Below are positions 21,538-29,842 of a DNA stretch of 64,000 bases, one piece after another. Source of the stretch: Poseidonocella pacifica. GTDB taxonomy: Bacteria; Pseudomonadota; Alphaproteobacteria; Rhodobacterales; Rhodobacteraceae. The position numbers and the translations under genes were made by a program. How positions within the stretch are numbered: the stretch's first letter is position 1; every line of letters begins with the position of its first letter. The notes beneath the pieces were generated by a model. That model saw only the letters and a program-made list of their open reading frames with translations. It had not been told where the DNA came from and did not search any database. The stretch lies in NCBI RefSeq assembly GCF_900111875.1, contig NZ_FOJU01000003.1, positions 434,001 through 498,000 of the forward strand, in the 5' to 3' direction.

Positions 21538-22068
21538 TTACTGGCCGCAGAGCCCCCGGACCCGCAGGTCAAGCCAATTGAGGTCGGCATCCTCAATCCC
21601 GAGGTCACGCAAATGCGCGGCGGTGTTGTAAAGATAGTCGGGATTCGGGCCCCGGCCACCCACCGCGCCAGCAATCGCCACGGCCTGTTCCTCAAGCGTC
21701 AGGTCGCAGTATTGGACATGTTCGGGATCGATGACATAGGCCAACGCCTCGACCGAGCGGCCATCGTCGAGATTCACCCGCGCGTGGCGTTCCAGATAGG
21801 CGGAACTGACGAGTTCCCGTTCCCGCAGGTAGGTCAGCACCGGATCCTCTTCCCCCGGCCGAACCCGCAAGGCCACCCCTTCACAGGCCGCGCCCTCCGC
21901 CTCGTCCAGGGCGAGAACAAGGCCCGGGTTTTCCGGCGTTCCGCGATGATGGATCGACCGCATGCAGAAAGAGCGCGAATAGCCCGGCAGCGTCGCAAGC
22001 CGTCGTTCTGCGGGCTCGAATCCCGGGTTCCACAGGAGCGAGCCGTATCCAAAGACCCACATGGTCAT
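21538..22068 (-). CDS. ChaC-like gamma-glutamylcyclotransferase
   Basis: A 176-residue cytosolic protein of the ChaC family, which cleaves glutathione to 5-oxoproline and Cys-Gly. The family opening is plain: MTMWVFGYGSLLWNPGF, with the Y-G-S-L loop that binds the gamma-glutamyl group, and later the acidic stretch YLRERELVSSAY, which may hold the catalytic glutamate. The C-terminal YLYNTAAHLRDLGIEDADL also matches. The start at 22068 was fixed by that conserved N terminus. It is divergent from the DUF2125 gene and sits 71 bases upstream of the MotA-like gene on the same strand. Confidence 0.88.
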   Translation of the reverse strand: MTMWVFGYGSLLWNPGFEPAERRLATLPGYSRSFCMRSIHHRGTPENPGLVLALDEAEGAACEGVALRVRPGEEDPVLTYLRERELVSSAYLERHARVNLDDGRSVEALAYVIDPEHVQYCDLTLEEQAVAIAGAVGGRGPNPDYLYNTAAHLRDLGIEDADLNWLDLRVRGLCGQ

Positions 22069-22134
22069 GTCTGCTGGTCCTTCTTCACGGCCCCCTGTAA
22101 ACACCAAGCGAAGCATGGAGGAAAGGGGCCGTCG

Positions 22135-23130
22135 ATGCGTGCGCTTCTTATCATCGTTCTGGTCGCGGGATTGGGCTGGTGCGGCTACTGGTTCATCGGG
22201 GCATCTGCGCACAAACGGACGGTCGCAAATTGGTTCGAACTTCGGCAGGCCGAAGGATGGGACGCCGGGTATGAGCGCGTAGCCGTGCGCGGGTTCCCCA
22301 ATCGGTTCGACACGACCCTGACCGAGCCGCGCCTTGCCGCGCCCCAAAGCGGTTGGGGCTATGAAGCGCCGTTCCTCCAGATGTTTTCCCTGTCGTACAA
22401 ACCCCACCACCTGATTGCCGTGTGGCCTGTCGAGTGGCAGATCACCTCGCCGCAGGGTCCGTGGACCATTTCGCACGACGACGCCCGGGCGAGCATCGTC
22501 TTTGCCCCGCGCATGGGCTTTCCGCTGGAGCGCGCGACTTTCGTGGCAAGCGACATTCAGATCGATGGGCCCGATGCTCTCGATGTGGCCGAAATCCGGC
22601 TCGCGGTCGAGCGCCTGCCCGTGCGCGATGCTGGCTATCACCTCGGCCTCGCCGCATCTGATCTGCGCCCCGCAGAAGGGTTGCGCAAAACGCTCGATCC
22701 CGGCGCTGACCTTCCTGCCGTGATCGAGGCGATAGCCTTGGATGCCGAAATCGACTTTGACCGGGCTTGGGACAACGCCTCGTATGGGCTCGACCAGCCA
22801 CAACCGACACGGATCAATCTCGACCGCGCCGAAGCCCGCTGGGGCGATCTGCGTCTGCGCGCGAGCGGGGCGTTGGATATCGGTGCCGATGGGCGCGCGG
22901 ATGGAGAAATCACGCTGGATGCGCAGAACTGGCGCCTCCTGCTCGACCTGATACGCGGCGCGGAGCTTTTGTCCGGGGACTTGGTCGATCAGGCGGAAGG
23001 GGTTCTTGGCCTGCTTGCGCGGTTGTCCGGCGATGAGGACCGGCTGAAAATCCCGCTGACATTCACAGAGGGGCAGATGCGTGCAGGCCCCCTGCCCCTC
23101 GGCCCAGCTCCGCTTTTCCGTCTGCGTTAG
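22135..23130 (+). CDS. DUF2125-family envelope protein
   Basis: A 331-residue protein with an N-terminal hydrophobic helix, ALLIIVLVAGLGWCGYWFIG, that is a signal anchor or signal peptide; the rest should lie in the periplasm. Marks of the DUF2125 family include RGFPNRFDTTLTEPRL (residues about 55-70), the middle YEAPFLQMFSLSYKPHH, and the repeated beta-strand character typical of AsmA-like lipid-handling proteins. The function is not established. GGAGGAAAGG precedes the ATG at 22135. It ends on a stop shared with the convergent extensin-like gene (TTAG at 23127-23130). Confidence 0.8.
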   Translation: MRALLIIVLVAGLGWCGYWFIGASAHKRTVANWFELRQAEGWDAGYERVAVRGFPNRFDTTLTEPRLAAPQSGWGYEAPFLQMFSLSYKPHHLIAVWPVEWQITSPQGPWTISHDDARASIVFAPRMGFPLERATFVASDIQIDGPDALDVAEIRLAVERLPVRDAGYHLGLAASDLRPAEGLRKTLDPGADLPAVIEAIALDAEIDFDRAWDNASYGLDQPQPTRINLDRAEARWGDLRLRASGALDIGADGRADGEITLDAQNWRLLLDLIRGAELLSGDLVDQAEGVLGLLARLSGDEDRLKIPLTFTEGQMRAGPLPLGPAPLFRLR

Positions 23131-23819
23131 CGGCAGTAAGGACCGCTTCGATACAGCGCGGTATCGAAGTGGAAATGATCCCCATGGTGACCGTCCGAGC
23201 CGGGGCCAAGGACCGTTCCAAATGGCCCGCAGGCGGATTTGTGCATTGCTCGCAACGCCGGGCCATTCCGCCCTGACCACCCGTCAAGCACGCTGATTTC
23301 GCGGCCATCCCGAAGAATAAACCCACCGATGTCGATGGCACGGCCGCGCCCATGCTCACTGATCTTGCCACCGGGTTTGTTGTTGCGCGTCCTGCAGGCG
23401 TAATGCGCATAGACACGAAGCCCGGCAAGCCCGCCGCCGGTCGAGCCGATGGTCGGCTCCGCGCCGCGCACGATCCATGTCTTGAGCGCCTTGGCGGTGC
23501 GGCAATCCATCACCGCCTCCGTGCTGAGCGAAACGCCCCGTACGCTGCGCACGCGAACCGCCTGATCGATCCCGCATCCGGCGATCCGTCCGGCCATCGG
23601 GCCAAGGGCGACCCCTTGGATCTCGGCGTCACCGCAGACCGACCCGCGTTTCGCCGCCTCACGTCGCGCCATGAACTTTTGCATGAGTTCGCGGGGTCGC
23701 AGTTGGGGCCAGAGCGAGACCCCAAGCGCAGTAGGCGCCGCCGGTCGCATTTCGGGTTTGACAGGTTCTGCATAGGCCAGCGCGGGCAACAGAACTGCCA
23801 GCGCCAGCGCGCGTATCAT
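23127..23819 (-). CDS. Extensin-like protein
   Basis: A 230-residue secreted protein with a signal peptide (ALALAVLLPALAYA) and a C-terminal extensin-like domain of the type PF06904. Several cysteines are visible (VCGDAEIQG, AGCGID, MDCRTAK, YACRTR, SACGPFG, PYCR). The domain carries SEHGRGRAIDIGGF and GDHFHFD, spaced like the His/Asp/His metal site of D,D-/L,D-carboxypeptidases such as MepA and VanY. That makes a peptidoglycan hydrolase role plausible but unproven. Its start overlaps the tyrA stop in an ATGA (23816-23819). Confidence 0.82.
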   Translation of the reverse strand: MIRALALAVLLPALAYAEPVKPEMRPAAPTALGVSLWPQLRPRELMQKFMARREAAKRGSVCGDAEIQGVALGPMAGRIAGCGIDQAVRVRSVRGVSLSTEAVMDCRTAKALKTWIVRGAEPTIGSTGGGLAGLRVYAHYACRTRNNKPGGKISEHGRGRAIDIGGFILRDGREISVLDGWSGRNGPALRAMHKSACGPFGTVLGPGSDGHHGDHFHFDTALYRSGPYCR

Positions 23820-24736
23820 ACCTGTGCTTTCCCGCGCCCAAAGTTCGGCGCATCAACATCTTGTCCGGCCTCGATGATACCCCGCCGGATCGCACGGGTG
23901 CGGCTGAAGTAGTCGTGCAGATGGTCGCCATCGCCCGTCCGGATCGCTCTTTGAAGGGCAAAGAGTTCCTCAGTGAAGCGGCCCAGAATTTCCAGCGTAG
24001 CTTCCTTGTTGGACAAAAAGACATCGCGCCACATGGTCGGGTCGGAGGCGGCAATGCGCGTGAAATCCCGGAAACCCGCGGCAGAGTACTTGATGACTTC
24101 GCTGTCGGTGACCCGGCCCAGATCGTCGGCCACGCCCACCATCGTATAGGCGATCAGGTGCGGCGTGTGCGATGTGACCGCAAGCACCAGATCATGATGC
24201 TCGGGATCCATCTCATCAACATTGGCCCCCATGCCTTCCCATAGCTTTCGCAGGTTGGCGACAGCTTCGATGTCGGTTCCCTCCGCCGGAACCAGAAGGC
24301 ACCAGCGATTGTCGAACAACTCTGCAAAACCCGAACGCGGGCCGGAGTGCTCTGTTCCAGCGAGCGGATGCGCGGGGACGAAATGTACACCGTCCGGCAG
24401 ATGCGGCGCGACGGCGTCGATCACTGCGCGCTTGACTGATCCGACATCCGTCACCGTGGCCCCGGGCTTGAGATGCGGTGCGATTTCGGCGGCCACCGAA
24501 CCCATGGCGCCCACAGGCACGCAGAGCACCACGAGATCGGCCCCCTCAACAGCGCCTGCGACCGTGTCACAAACCCTGTCGCACAGGCCGATTTCCCGAG
24601 CGGTGGCCCGTGTTTCCGGCGTACGCGCGAAACCGGTCACCTCTTCCGCGAGACCGCCCCGTTTGATCGCCCAGAACATGGAGGACGCGATCAAACCCAA
24701 ACCGATCAGCGCAACCCGTTGGTAGACCACGCTCAT
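23816..24736 (-). CDS. tyrA: Prephenate/arogenate dehydrogenase
   Basis: A 306-residue NAD-dependent enzyme for tyrosine synthesis. [20 protein letters not shown] (residues 8-27) is the Rossmann NAD site, with serine and alanine in the third-glycine region. [16 protein letters not shown] is the substrate pocket, including the catalytic histidine, and [13 protein letters not shown] follows. Members next to hisC are sometimes cyclohexadienyl dehydrogenases (TyrC) that accept arogenate too. The ATG at 24736 overlaps the hisC stop; the earlier in-frame ATG would lie far inside hisC. Confidence 0.93.
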   Translation of the reverse strand: MSVVYQRVALIGLGLIASSMFWAIKRGGLAEEVTGFARTPETRATAREIGLCDRVCDTVAGAVEGADLVVLCVPVGAMGSVAAEIAPHLKPGATVTDVGSVKRAVIDAVAPHLPDGVHFVPAHPLAGTEHSGPRSGFAELFDNRWCLLVPAEGTDIEAVANLRKLWEGMGANVDEMDPEHHDLVLAVTSHTPHLIAYTMVGVADDLGRVTDSEVIKYSAAGFRDFTRIAASDPTMWRDVFLSNKEATLEILGRFTEELFALQRAIRTGDGDHLHDYFSRTRAIRRGIIEAGQDVDAPNFGRGKAQV

Positions 24737-25818
24737 CCCTGCTCCCCCATGAAGTCCCGCAAAACGGCGGCCACGCGCCGGCATGCCGCTTCGTCGCCGA
24801 TGGTGATCCGCAACGCCTGAGGAAGGCCGTAGCCCGCCACATTTCGCACGATCAGCCCGTGTGATTTGAGCGTAGCATCAGCCGCCTGTGCCTTCTCGGC
24901 ATCGGCAAAGCGGGCCAGAATGAAATTCGCGTGGCTCTCGTCCGAGGGGATCCCCATGCCTTCAAGCTCAGCGGCCAGCCAATTGCGCAAGCGGCTGTTC
25001 TCGTTGCGGCACCAAACCGCGTATTGCCGATCCCGGATGGCCGCTTCGGCAGTGGCGAGTTGCGTCTCCGACAGGTTGAATGGCCCGCGAATGCGGTTGA
25101 GAACATCAATCACCGTCCTCGGCCCGTAGCCCCACCCGATACGAAGCCCACCGAGCCCGTAGAGCTTGGAGAAGGTGCGCGTCATCACCACGTTTTCGCG
25201 GGAATCGACCAGAGCCGCCCCCCCGTCGTGGCCATCGACGAATTCGACATAGGCCCCGTCGAGCACCAGCAGAACATGATCCGGAAGCCCCTCCGCCAGA
25301 CGCGCGACCTCAGAGTCGGAGATCAATGTTCCGGTCGGATTATTGGGGTTGGCGATGAAAACAAGCCGGGTCCGCTCCGTCACCGCGTTCAGGATCGCAT
25401 CGACATCCGTTTTCCGTTCGGCCTCCCGCACCTCGACGGGCGTACCACCCGCCGCCAGCGTGGATATCCGATACATCGCGAACCCGTGTTCGGTATGGAT
25501 TACCTCATCCCCTGCCCCGACATAGGCCTGACACAGAAAGGCGATGATCTCATCGCTGCCGACGCCGCAGATGATCCGCTCCGCATCAAGCCCGTGCACT
25601 TCGGCGATCGAGAGCCGCAGGCCGGAGTGATCCGTAGGTGGATAGCGGTGGAGCGCGGAGGCGGAGGCGCGAAATGCGGCCTGCGCGTCGGGGCTGGGCC
25701 CGAAGGGGTTTTCGTTGGAGGACAGCTTTACCACATCCTCCACACCGTCAACTTTTGACGCGCCCCCTTGATAGAGGTCGATCTCCATGATGCCGGGCTG
25801 CGGTGCGATGCCTGCCAT
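24733..25818 (-). CDS. hisC: Histidinol-phosphate aminotransferase
   Basis: A 361-residue class I/II PLP aminotransferase. [16 protein letters not shown] (residues about 31-46) binds substrate, [12 protein letters not shown] is the cofactor region, and [16 protein letters not shown] contains the Schiff-base lysine. It turns imidazole-acetol phosphate into histidinol phosphate. Because it lies directly upstream of tyrA, overlapping by four bases, it may also transaminate aromatic acids, as shown for some bacterial HisC proteins; this is inference. First gene of the hisC-tyrA-extensin unit. Confidence 0.94.
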   Translation of the reverse strand: MAGIAPQPGIMEIDLYQGGASKVDGVEDVVKLSSNENPFGPSPDAQAAFRASASALHRYPPTDHSGLRLSIAEVHGLDAERIICGVGSDEIIAFLCQAYVGAGDEVIHTEHGFAMYRISTLAAGGTPVEVREAERKTDVDAILNAVTERTRLVFIANPNNPTGTLISDSEVARLAEGLPDHVLLVLDGAYVEFVDGHDGGAALVDSRENVVMTRTFSKLYGLGGLRIGWGYGPRTVIDVLNRIRGPFNLSETQLATAEAAIRDRQYAVWCRNENSRLRNWLAAELEGMGIPSDESHANFILARFADAEKAQAADATLKSHGLIVRNVAGYGLPQALRITIGDEAACRRVAAVLRDFMGEQG

Positions 25819-25876
25819 AAGGATCCTCCTTGCTTGGTTGGCGTTCTAACCATGCCGAAGGGAGGACGCCAGCAGC

Positions 25877-25907
25877 AAAAAGGCCGCGGCGGTTTCCCGT
25901 CGCGGCC
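25877..25907 (-). terminator. Intrinsic terminator after rpsD
   Basis: On the minus strand GGCCGCGACGG and CCGCCGCGGCC pair (one A-C mismatch) around a GAAA tetraloop, followed by five T. It starts 22 bases after the rpsD stop. Confidence 0.92.
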
Positions 25908-25929
25908 CTGGCTTGAACTGTGGTCAGGC

Positions 25930-26550
25930 TCAGTTCTGAGCGTAGAATTCGATGACGAGGTTCGGTTCCATGTGCACCGGATAGGGCACATCGGACAGGC
26001 CGGGCGTCCGGGTGAAGGTCGCGACCATCTTGGAGTGATCGACTTCGATGTAGTCCGGCACGTCCCGCTCGGGAAGCTGTACGGCCTCCAGAAGAGCGGT
26101 CATCTGCTTGGATTTCTCGCGGACCTCGATGACGTCCCCTTCCTTTACGCGGTAGGAGGGGATGTTCACGCGGCGGCCGTTCACGAGCACATGGCCGTGG
26201 TTCACGAACTGGCGCGCGGCAAACACGGTTGCGACGAACTTGGCGCGATAGACGACCGCGTCGAGGCGGCGCTCCAGCAGACCGATAAGCAGCTCACCGG
26301 TATCGCCGCGCTGACGCTCGGCATCGGCAAAGATGCGGCGGAATTGCTTTTCGGTGATGTCGCCGTAGTAACCTTTCAGCTTCTGCTTGGCGCGAAGCTG
26401 CAGGCCGAAATCGGAAACCTTGCCCTTGCGGCGCTGGCCGTGCTGGCCGGGGCCGTATTCGCGGCGGTTAACCGGGGATTTCGGACGGCCCCAGATGTTC
26501 TCGCCCATGCGGCGGTCAATTTTGTACTTGGCAGACGTGCGTTTGGTCAC
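25930..26550 (-). CDS. rpsD: 30S ribosomal protein S4
   Basis: A 206-residue primary 16S rRNA binding protein that starts assembly of the small subunit. It has [20 protein letters not shown] at the N terminus, then [32 protein letters not shown], and the S4 RNA-binding domain [21 protein letters not shown] chose a GTG start at 26550 because AAGGAG lies 7 bases upstream and the protein then begins as all relatives do. Single-gene unit with its own promoter and terminator and a leader of about 120 bases that can fold, possibly for autoregulation. Confidence 0.97.
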   Translation of the reverse strand: MTKRTSAKYKIDRRMGENIWGRPKSPVNRREYGPGQHGQRRKGKVSDFGLQLRAKQKLKGYYGDITEKQFRRIFADAERQRGDTGELLIGLLERRLDAVVYRAKFVATVFAARQFVNHGHVLVNGRRVNIPSYRVKEGDVIEVREKSKQMTALLEAVQLPERDVPDYIEVDHSKMVATFTRTPGLSDVPYPVHMEPNLVIEFYAQN

Positions 26551-26570
26551 GGCTGATCTCCTTCGAAGTG

Positions 26571-26586
26571 GCCGCCCGGAGGCGGC
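26571..26586 (-). promoter_or_regulatory. Hairpin in the rpsD leader next to the ribosome-binding site
   Basis: GCCGCC and GGCGGC pair around a four-base loop, 7 bases upstream of the AAGGAG (complement of 26558-26563). A second possible stem, CCCC with GGGG near 26643-26654, lies close to the predicted transcript start. Such a leader could let S4 control its own translation; inferred. Confidence 0.4.
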
Positions 26587-26678
26587 AGTGAAGGGCGTTG
26601 TCCTCTGGTTTACCCGGCAATTGCCAAGCACCTGACAGGGTTCCCCTTGCGGGGGCCACCAACACCAATGAAGCCGCG

Positions 26679-26706
26679 CTTATACGCCGCCAAGGCGGGG
26701 AGTCAA
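26679..26706 (-). promoter_or_regulatory. Strong sigma-70 type promoter for rpsD
   Basis: TTGACT (complement of 26701-26706) and TATAAG (complement of 26679-26684), each five of six to consensus, are 16 bases apart. Predicted transcript start near 26672. The best promoter seen in the window. Confidence 0.7.
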
Positions 26707-26762
26707 ACGGAAATCCGAACCCGGCCTATTGGGGCGAACAAACGCGGAAACAAGCGGAGCAA

Positions 26763-26782
26763 CGGGGGCTCTTGTGCCCCCG
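26763..26782 (-). terminator. GC-rich hairpin after the PDH operon
   Basis: CGGGGGC and GCCCCCG pair around a six-base loop just after the lpd stop. No good T run follows on the minus strand, so it may be a weak terminator or a 3' end stabiliser. Confidence 0.45.
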
Positions 26783-26788
26783 CCGATA

Positions 26789-28546
26789 TTACTTCTTGCG
26801 CTTTTTGGGCGGCATCAGATCGGTGATCGTACCCTCGAACATCTCGGCGGCGAAATTAACCGTCTCCGACAGCGTTGGGTGGGGGTGGATCGTATGACCC
26901 AGATCAACCGCGTCCGCGCCCATTTCAATGGCCAAGGCCACCTCGGAGATGAGTTCCCCCGCGTTGGTCCCTACGATGGCCCCGCCAATCACGCGATCAT
27001 CCTCCGGATCAAAGAGGAGCTTGGTCATCCCCTCGCTTCGACCGTTGGACAGCGCGCGCCCGGATGCGGCCCAGGGGAAGACGCCTTTCTCATAGGCGAT
27101 ACCCTTGGCCTTGGCCTCCGTCTCCGTGAGGCCGGCCCAAGCCACTTCGGGATCGGTATAGGCAACCGATGGGATCACTCGCGCATCAAAGGCCCGCTTT
27201 TCGCCCGACGCGACCTCTGCTGCGACCTTGCCCTCGTGCACGGCCTTGTGCGCCAGCATCGGCTGACCCACGACATCGCCGATCGCGAAGATATGGCTGA
27301 CACCGGTGCGCTGTTGATGGTCCACGGCGATGAAACCGCGATCATCCACGGCGACCCCAGCCTTTTCCGCATCGATCAGCTTGCCGTTCGGACGCCGCCC
27401 GACGGCCACAAGCACCTTGTCGAAGGAAACCGTCGACGTCTCGCCCTTGTCATTTTCGAAGGTGACTTTCAGAGCGCTCTTTTCGGCCTTTACCTCGGTC
27501 ACCTTGGTCTTGAGCAAGATGTCCGCATAGCGCGCCTTGATCCGGGCCATGAGTGGCTTGACGATATCCTTGTCAGCGCCGGGAATGATCTGGTCCATCA
27601 GTTCGACGACCGTCACATCACTGCCGAGCGCGTCATAAACCGTTGCCATTTCCAGCCCGATGATGCCGCCGCCAAGCACGAGCATCTTCTTGGGCACGTC
27701 CTTGAGTTCGAGCGCGCCGGTGGAATCGATGACCCGTTCATCATCATGGGGCACGAAGGGCAGTTTCACCGGTTCTGACCCGGCCGCGATGATGCACTGG
27801 TCAAAGGAAACGGTGGTCATGCCATCGTCACCCTGTACCTCGATCATGTTCGGACCGGTAAACCGTCCATAGCCCTGCACGATCTTGACCTTGCGCGCTT
27901 TGGACAGCCCGTCGAGCCCTCCAGTCAGTTGCTTGACCACGCCGTTCTTGAAATCGCGCAGACCATCGAGGTCGATCTTGGGCTTGCCAAAACTGACCCC
28001 GTGCGCGGCCATCTCTTCGGCTTCAGTGATGACCTTGGCGACATGCAGCATCGCCTTGGAGGGAATACAGCCCACGTTGAGGCACACCCCGCCGAGCGTC
28101 GGATAGCGCTCGATCATGACGACCTGCTTGCCGAGATCCGCCGCCCGAAACGCTGCGGAATACCCGCCCGGACCGGACCCCAGAACCACGACTTCGGCAT
28201 GAACATCGCCCTTGCCGGATGCCGTGCCCGTGGCCTCAGTGGCTTTGGGCGCAGGTTTGGCGTCCTCTTTTGGGGAGGTCTCTTTTGGGGCTTCCTCTTT
28301 TGGCGAGTCGCCAGTTTCGGCCCCGTCGAACACCATGATCACCGTCCCTTGGGAGACCTTGTCGCCTTCGGAAACCTTGATCTCCTTGACGGTGCCCGCA
28401 GTAGGGCTCGGCACCTCCATCGTCGCTTTATCGCTTTCAATCTCGATCAGCGGGTCTTCTTCCGCGACCGTATCTCCGACACTCACCAAAACAGTGACAA
28501 CCGGTACATCGGTGAAATCACCAATATCGGGAACCTTGATATCCAT
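26789..28546 (-). CDS. lpdA: Dihydrolipoyl dehydrogenase (E3) with N-terminal lipoyl domain
   Basis: A 585-residue fusion. Residues 1-80 are a lipoyl domain with EIESDKATMEVPSP; Lys40 is the lipoylation site. A Pro/Lys/Glu-rich linker follows (about 85-115). From about residue 117 it is a full E3: VVVLGSGPGGYSAAFRAADLG binds FAD, GGVCLNVGCIPSKA holds the redox disulfide, and the C-terminal AIEMGADAVDLGHTIHPHPT supplies the active-site His-Glu. It reoxidises dihydrolipoyl groups of the complex with NAD+. Such lipoyl-E3 fusions occur with AceE-type PDH in some beta-, gamma- and alphaproteobacteria. Gap to the E2 gene is 15 bases. Confidence 0.96.
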   Translation of the reverse strand: MDIKVPDIGDFTDVPVVTVLVSVGDTVAEEDPLIEIESDKATMEVPSPTAGTVKEIKVSEGDKVSQGTVIMVFDGAETGDSPKEEAPKETSPKEDAKPAPKATEATGTASGKGDVHAEVVVLGSGPGGYSAAFRAADLGKQVVMIERYPTLGGVCLNVGCIPSKAMLHVAKVITEAEEMAAHGVSFGKPKIDLDGLRDFKNGVVKQLTGGLDGLSKARKVKIVQGYGRFTGPNMIEVQGDDGMTTVSFDQCIIAAGSEPVKLPFVPHDDERVIDSTGALELKDVPKKMLVLGGGIIGLEMATVYDALGSDVTVVELMDQIIPGADKDIVKPLMARIKARYADILLKTKVTEVKAEKSALKVTFENDKGETSTVSFDKVLVAVGRRPNGKLIDAEKAGVAVDDRGFIAVDHQQRTGVSHIFAIGDVVGQPMLAHKAVHEGKVAAEVASGEKRAFDARVIPSVAYTDPEVAWAGLTETEAKAKGIAYEKGVFPWAASGRALSNGRSEGMTKLLFDPEDDRVIGGAIVGTNAGELISEVALAIEMGADAVDLGHTIHPHPTLSETVNFAAEMFEGTITDLMPPKKRKK

Positions 28547-28561
28547 TTTTGTCTGGCTCCC

Positions 28562-29818
28562 TTACAGCATCAGCCGGCGAACATCGCCGAGCAGGTGTTT
28601 CAGCGTGGCACAGAAGCGGGCCGCAAGCGCGCCGTCGATCGCGCGGTGGTCATAGGACAGCGACATCGGCAGCATGTTGCGCGGCACGAACTCCTCCCCA
28701 TTCCAGACCGGCGCCATCTTGGAGCGCGTAAGGCCCAGGATCGCCACCTCCGGCGCGTTCACGATGGGCGTAAAGGAGGTGCCCCCTATCCCGCCGAGCG
28801 AGGAGATGGTGAAGCTCGCACCCTGCATGTCAGCGGATTTGAGCGCCCCGTCGCGGGCAGCCTTGGAGAGATCGCCCAGTTCCTTGGAAATCTCGACGAT
28901 CCCCTTGCGGTCGGCATCCTTGATAACCGGCACCACGAGGCCGTTCGGCGTGTCGGCGGCGAAGCCGATGTTGTAATAGCTCTTCTTGATGAGCTTGTCG
29001 CCGTCGGGATGGATCGACGAATTGACCTCCCAGTGCTGTTTGAGCGCCGAGACGCTGGCCTTGACGATGAAGGACAACAGCGTGACGCGGTAACCCTCCT
29101 CCTTGGCCATCGTATCAAGTTCCTTGCGGTACTTGTCGAGTTCGGTGATGTCGGCCTCTTCGTTGTGGGTCACATGCGGAATGTTGAGCCACGAACGATG
29201 CAGGGCGGGGCCAGAGATCTTCTTGATCCGGCTCATCGCCACATCCTCGACCGCCCCGAACTTGGAGAAGTCGACGGCGGGAATGGGCGGGATGCCCGTG
29301 CCGCCTTGTGGTGCCGCCGTACCGCCAGCAGGGGCCTGCGATTTGAGCGACTTCATCACGTCTTCTCGCAGGATACGCCCCTTGCGGCCCGACCCGTTGA
29401 TCAGGTTGAGATCCACCTCGACCTGCCGCGCGAAGGCACGCACCGAAGGTGAGGCATGGACCCGGCCAAAACCGGCATCCGTCACCGGCGCGGGGGCGGC
29501 TTCCTTGGGGGCTTCCTGCTTGGGAGCGTCAGCCTTCGGCGCGTCTTTGGCCGGGGCCTCCTCCTTTTTCTCGGACGACCCTTCGGCGGCTTCGATCATC
29601 ATGATGACGCTGCCTTGGGATACCTTGTCGCCTTCGCTCACCAGTATTTCGGTGATTTTGCCGGAGGCGGCGGAGGGCACTTCCATCGTCGCCTTGTCGC
29701 TCTCGAGCTCGATCAGCGGATCTTCCTCAGCGATGGTATCCCCAACGCTGACCAGAATGCTAACTACGGGGACATCGTTGAAATCGCCGATATCGGGCAC
29801 TTTTACTTCGGTTGCCAT
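28562..29818 (-). CDS. aceF: Pyruvate dehydrogenase E2, dihydrolipoamide acetyltransferase
   Basis: A 418-residue core of the PDH complex. It has one lipoyl domain (residues 1-80, Lys42 in ELESDKATMEVPSA), an Ala/Pro/Lys linker, a peripheral-subunit binding domain (VHASPSVRAFARQVEVDLNL, about 119-138 onward), and the acetyltransferase domain ending with SLSYDHRAIDGALAARF, where the catalytic His lies. E. coli AceF has three lipoyl domains; here there is one, and the E3 carries another nearly identical one. The catalytic domain is closest in character to the AceE-partner type. Confidence 0.96.
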   Translation of the reverse strand: MATEVKVPDIGDFNDVPVVSILVSVGDTIAEEDPLIELESDKATMEVPSAASGKITEILVSEGDKVSQGSVIMMIEAAEGSSEKKEEAPAKDAPKADAPKQEAPKEAAPAPVTDAGFGRVHASPSVRAFARQVEVDLNLINGSGRKGRILREDVMKSLKSQAPAGGTAAPQGGTGIPPIPAVDFSKFGAVEDVAMSRIKKISGPALHRSWLNIPHVTHNEEADITELDKYRKELDTMAKEEGYRVTLLSFIVKASVSALKQHWEVNSSIHPDGDKLIKKSYYNIGFAADTPNGLVVPVIKDADRKGIVEISKELGDLSKAARDGALKSADMQGASFTISSLGGIGGTSFTPIVNAPEVAILGLTRSKMAPVWNGEEFVPRNMLPMSLSYDHRAIDGALAARFCATLKHLLGDVRRLML

Positions 29819-29842
29819 GTCTCTCTGTCTCCTCTGGTCCGC

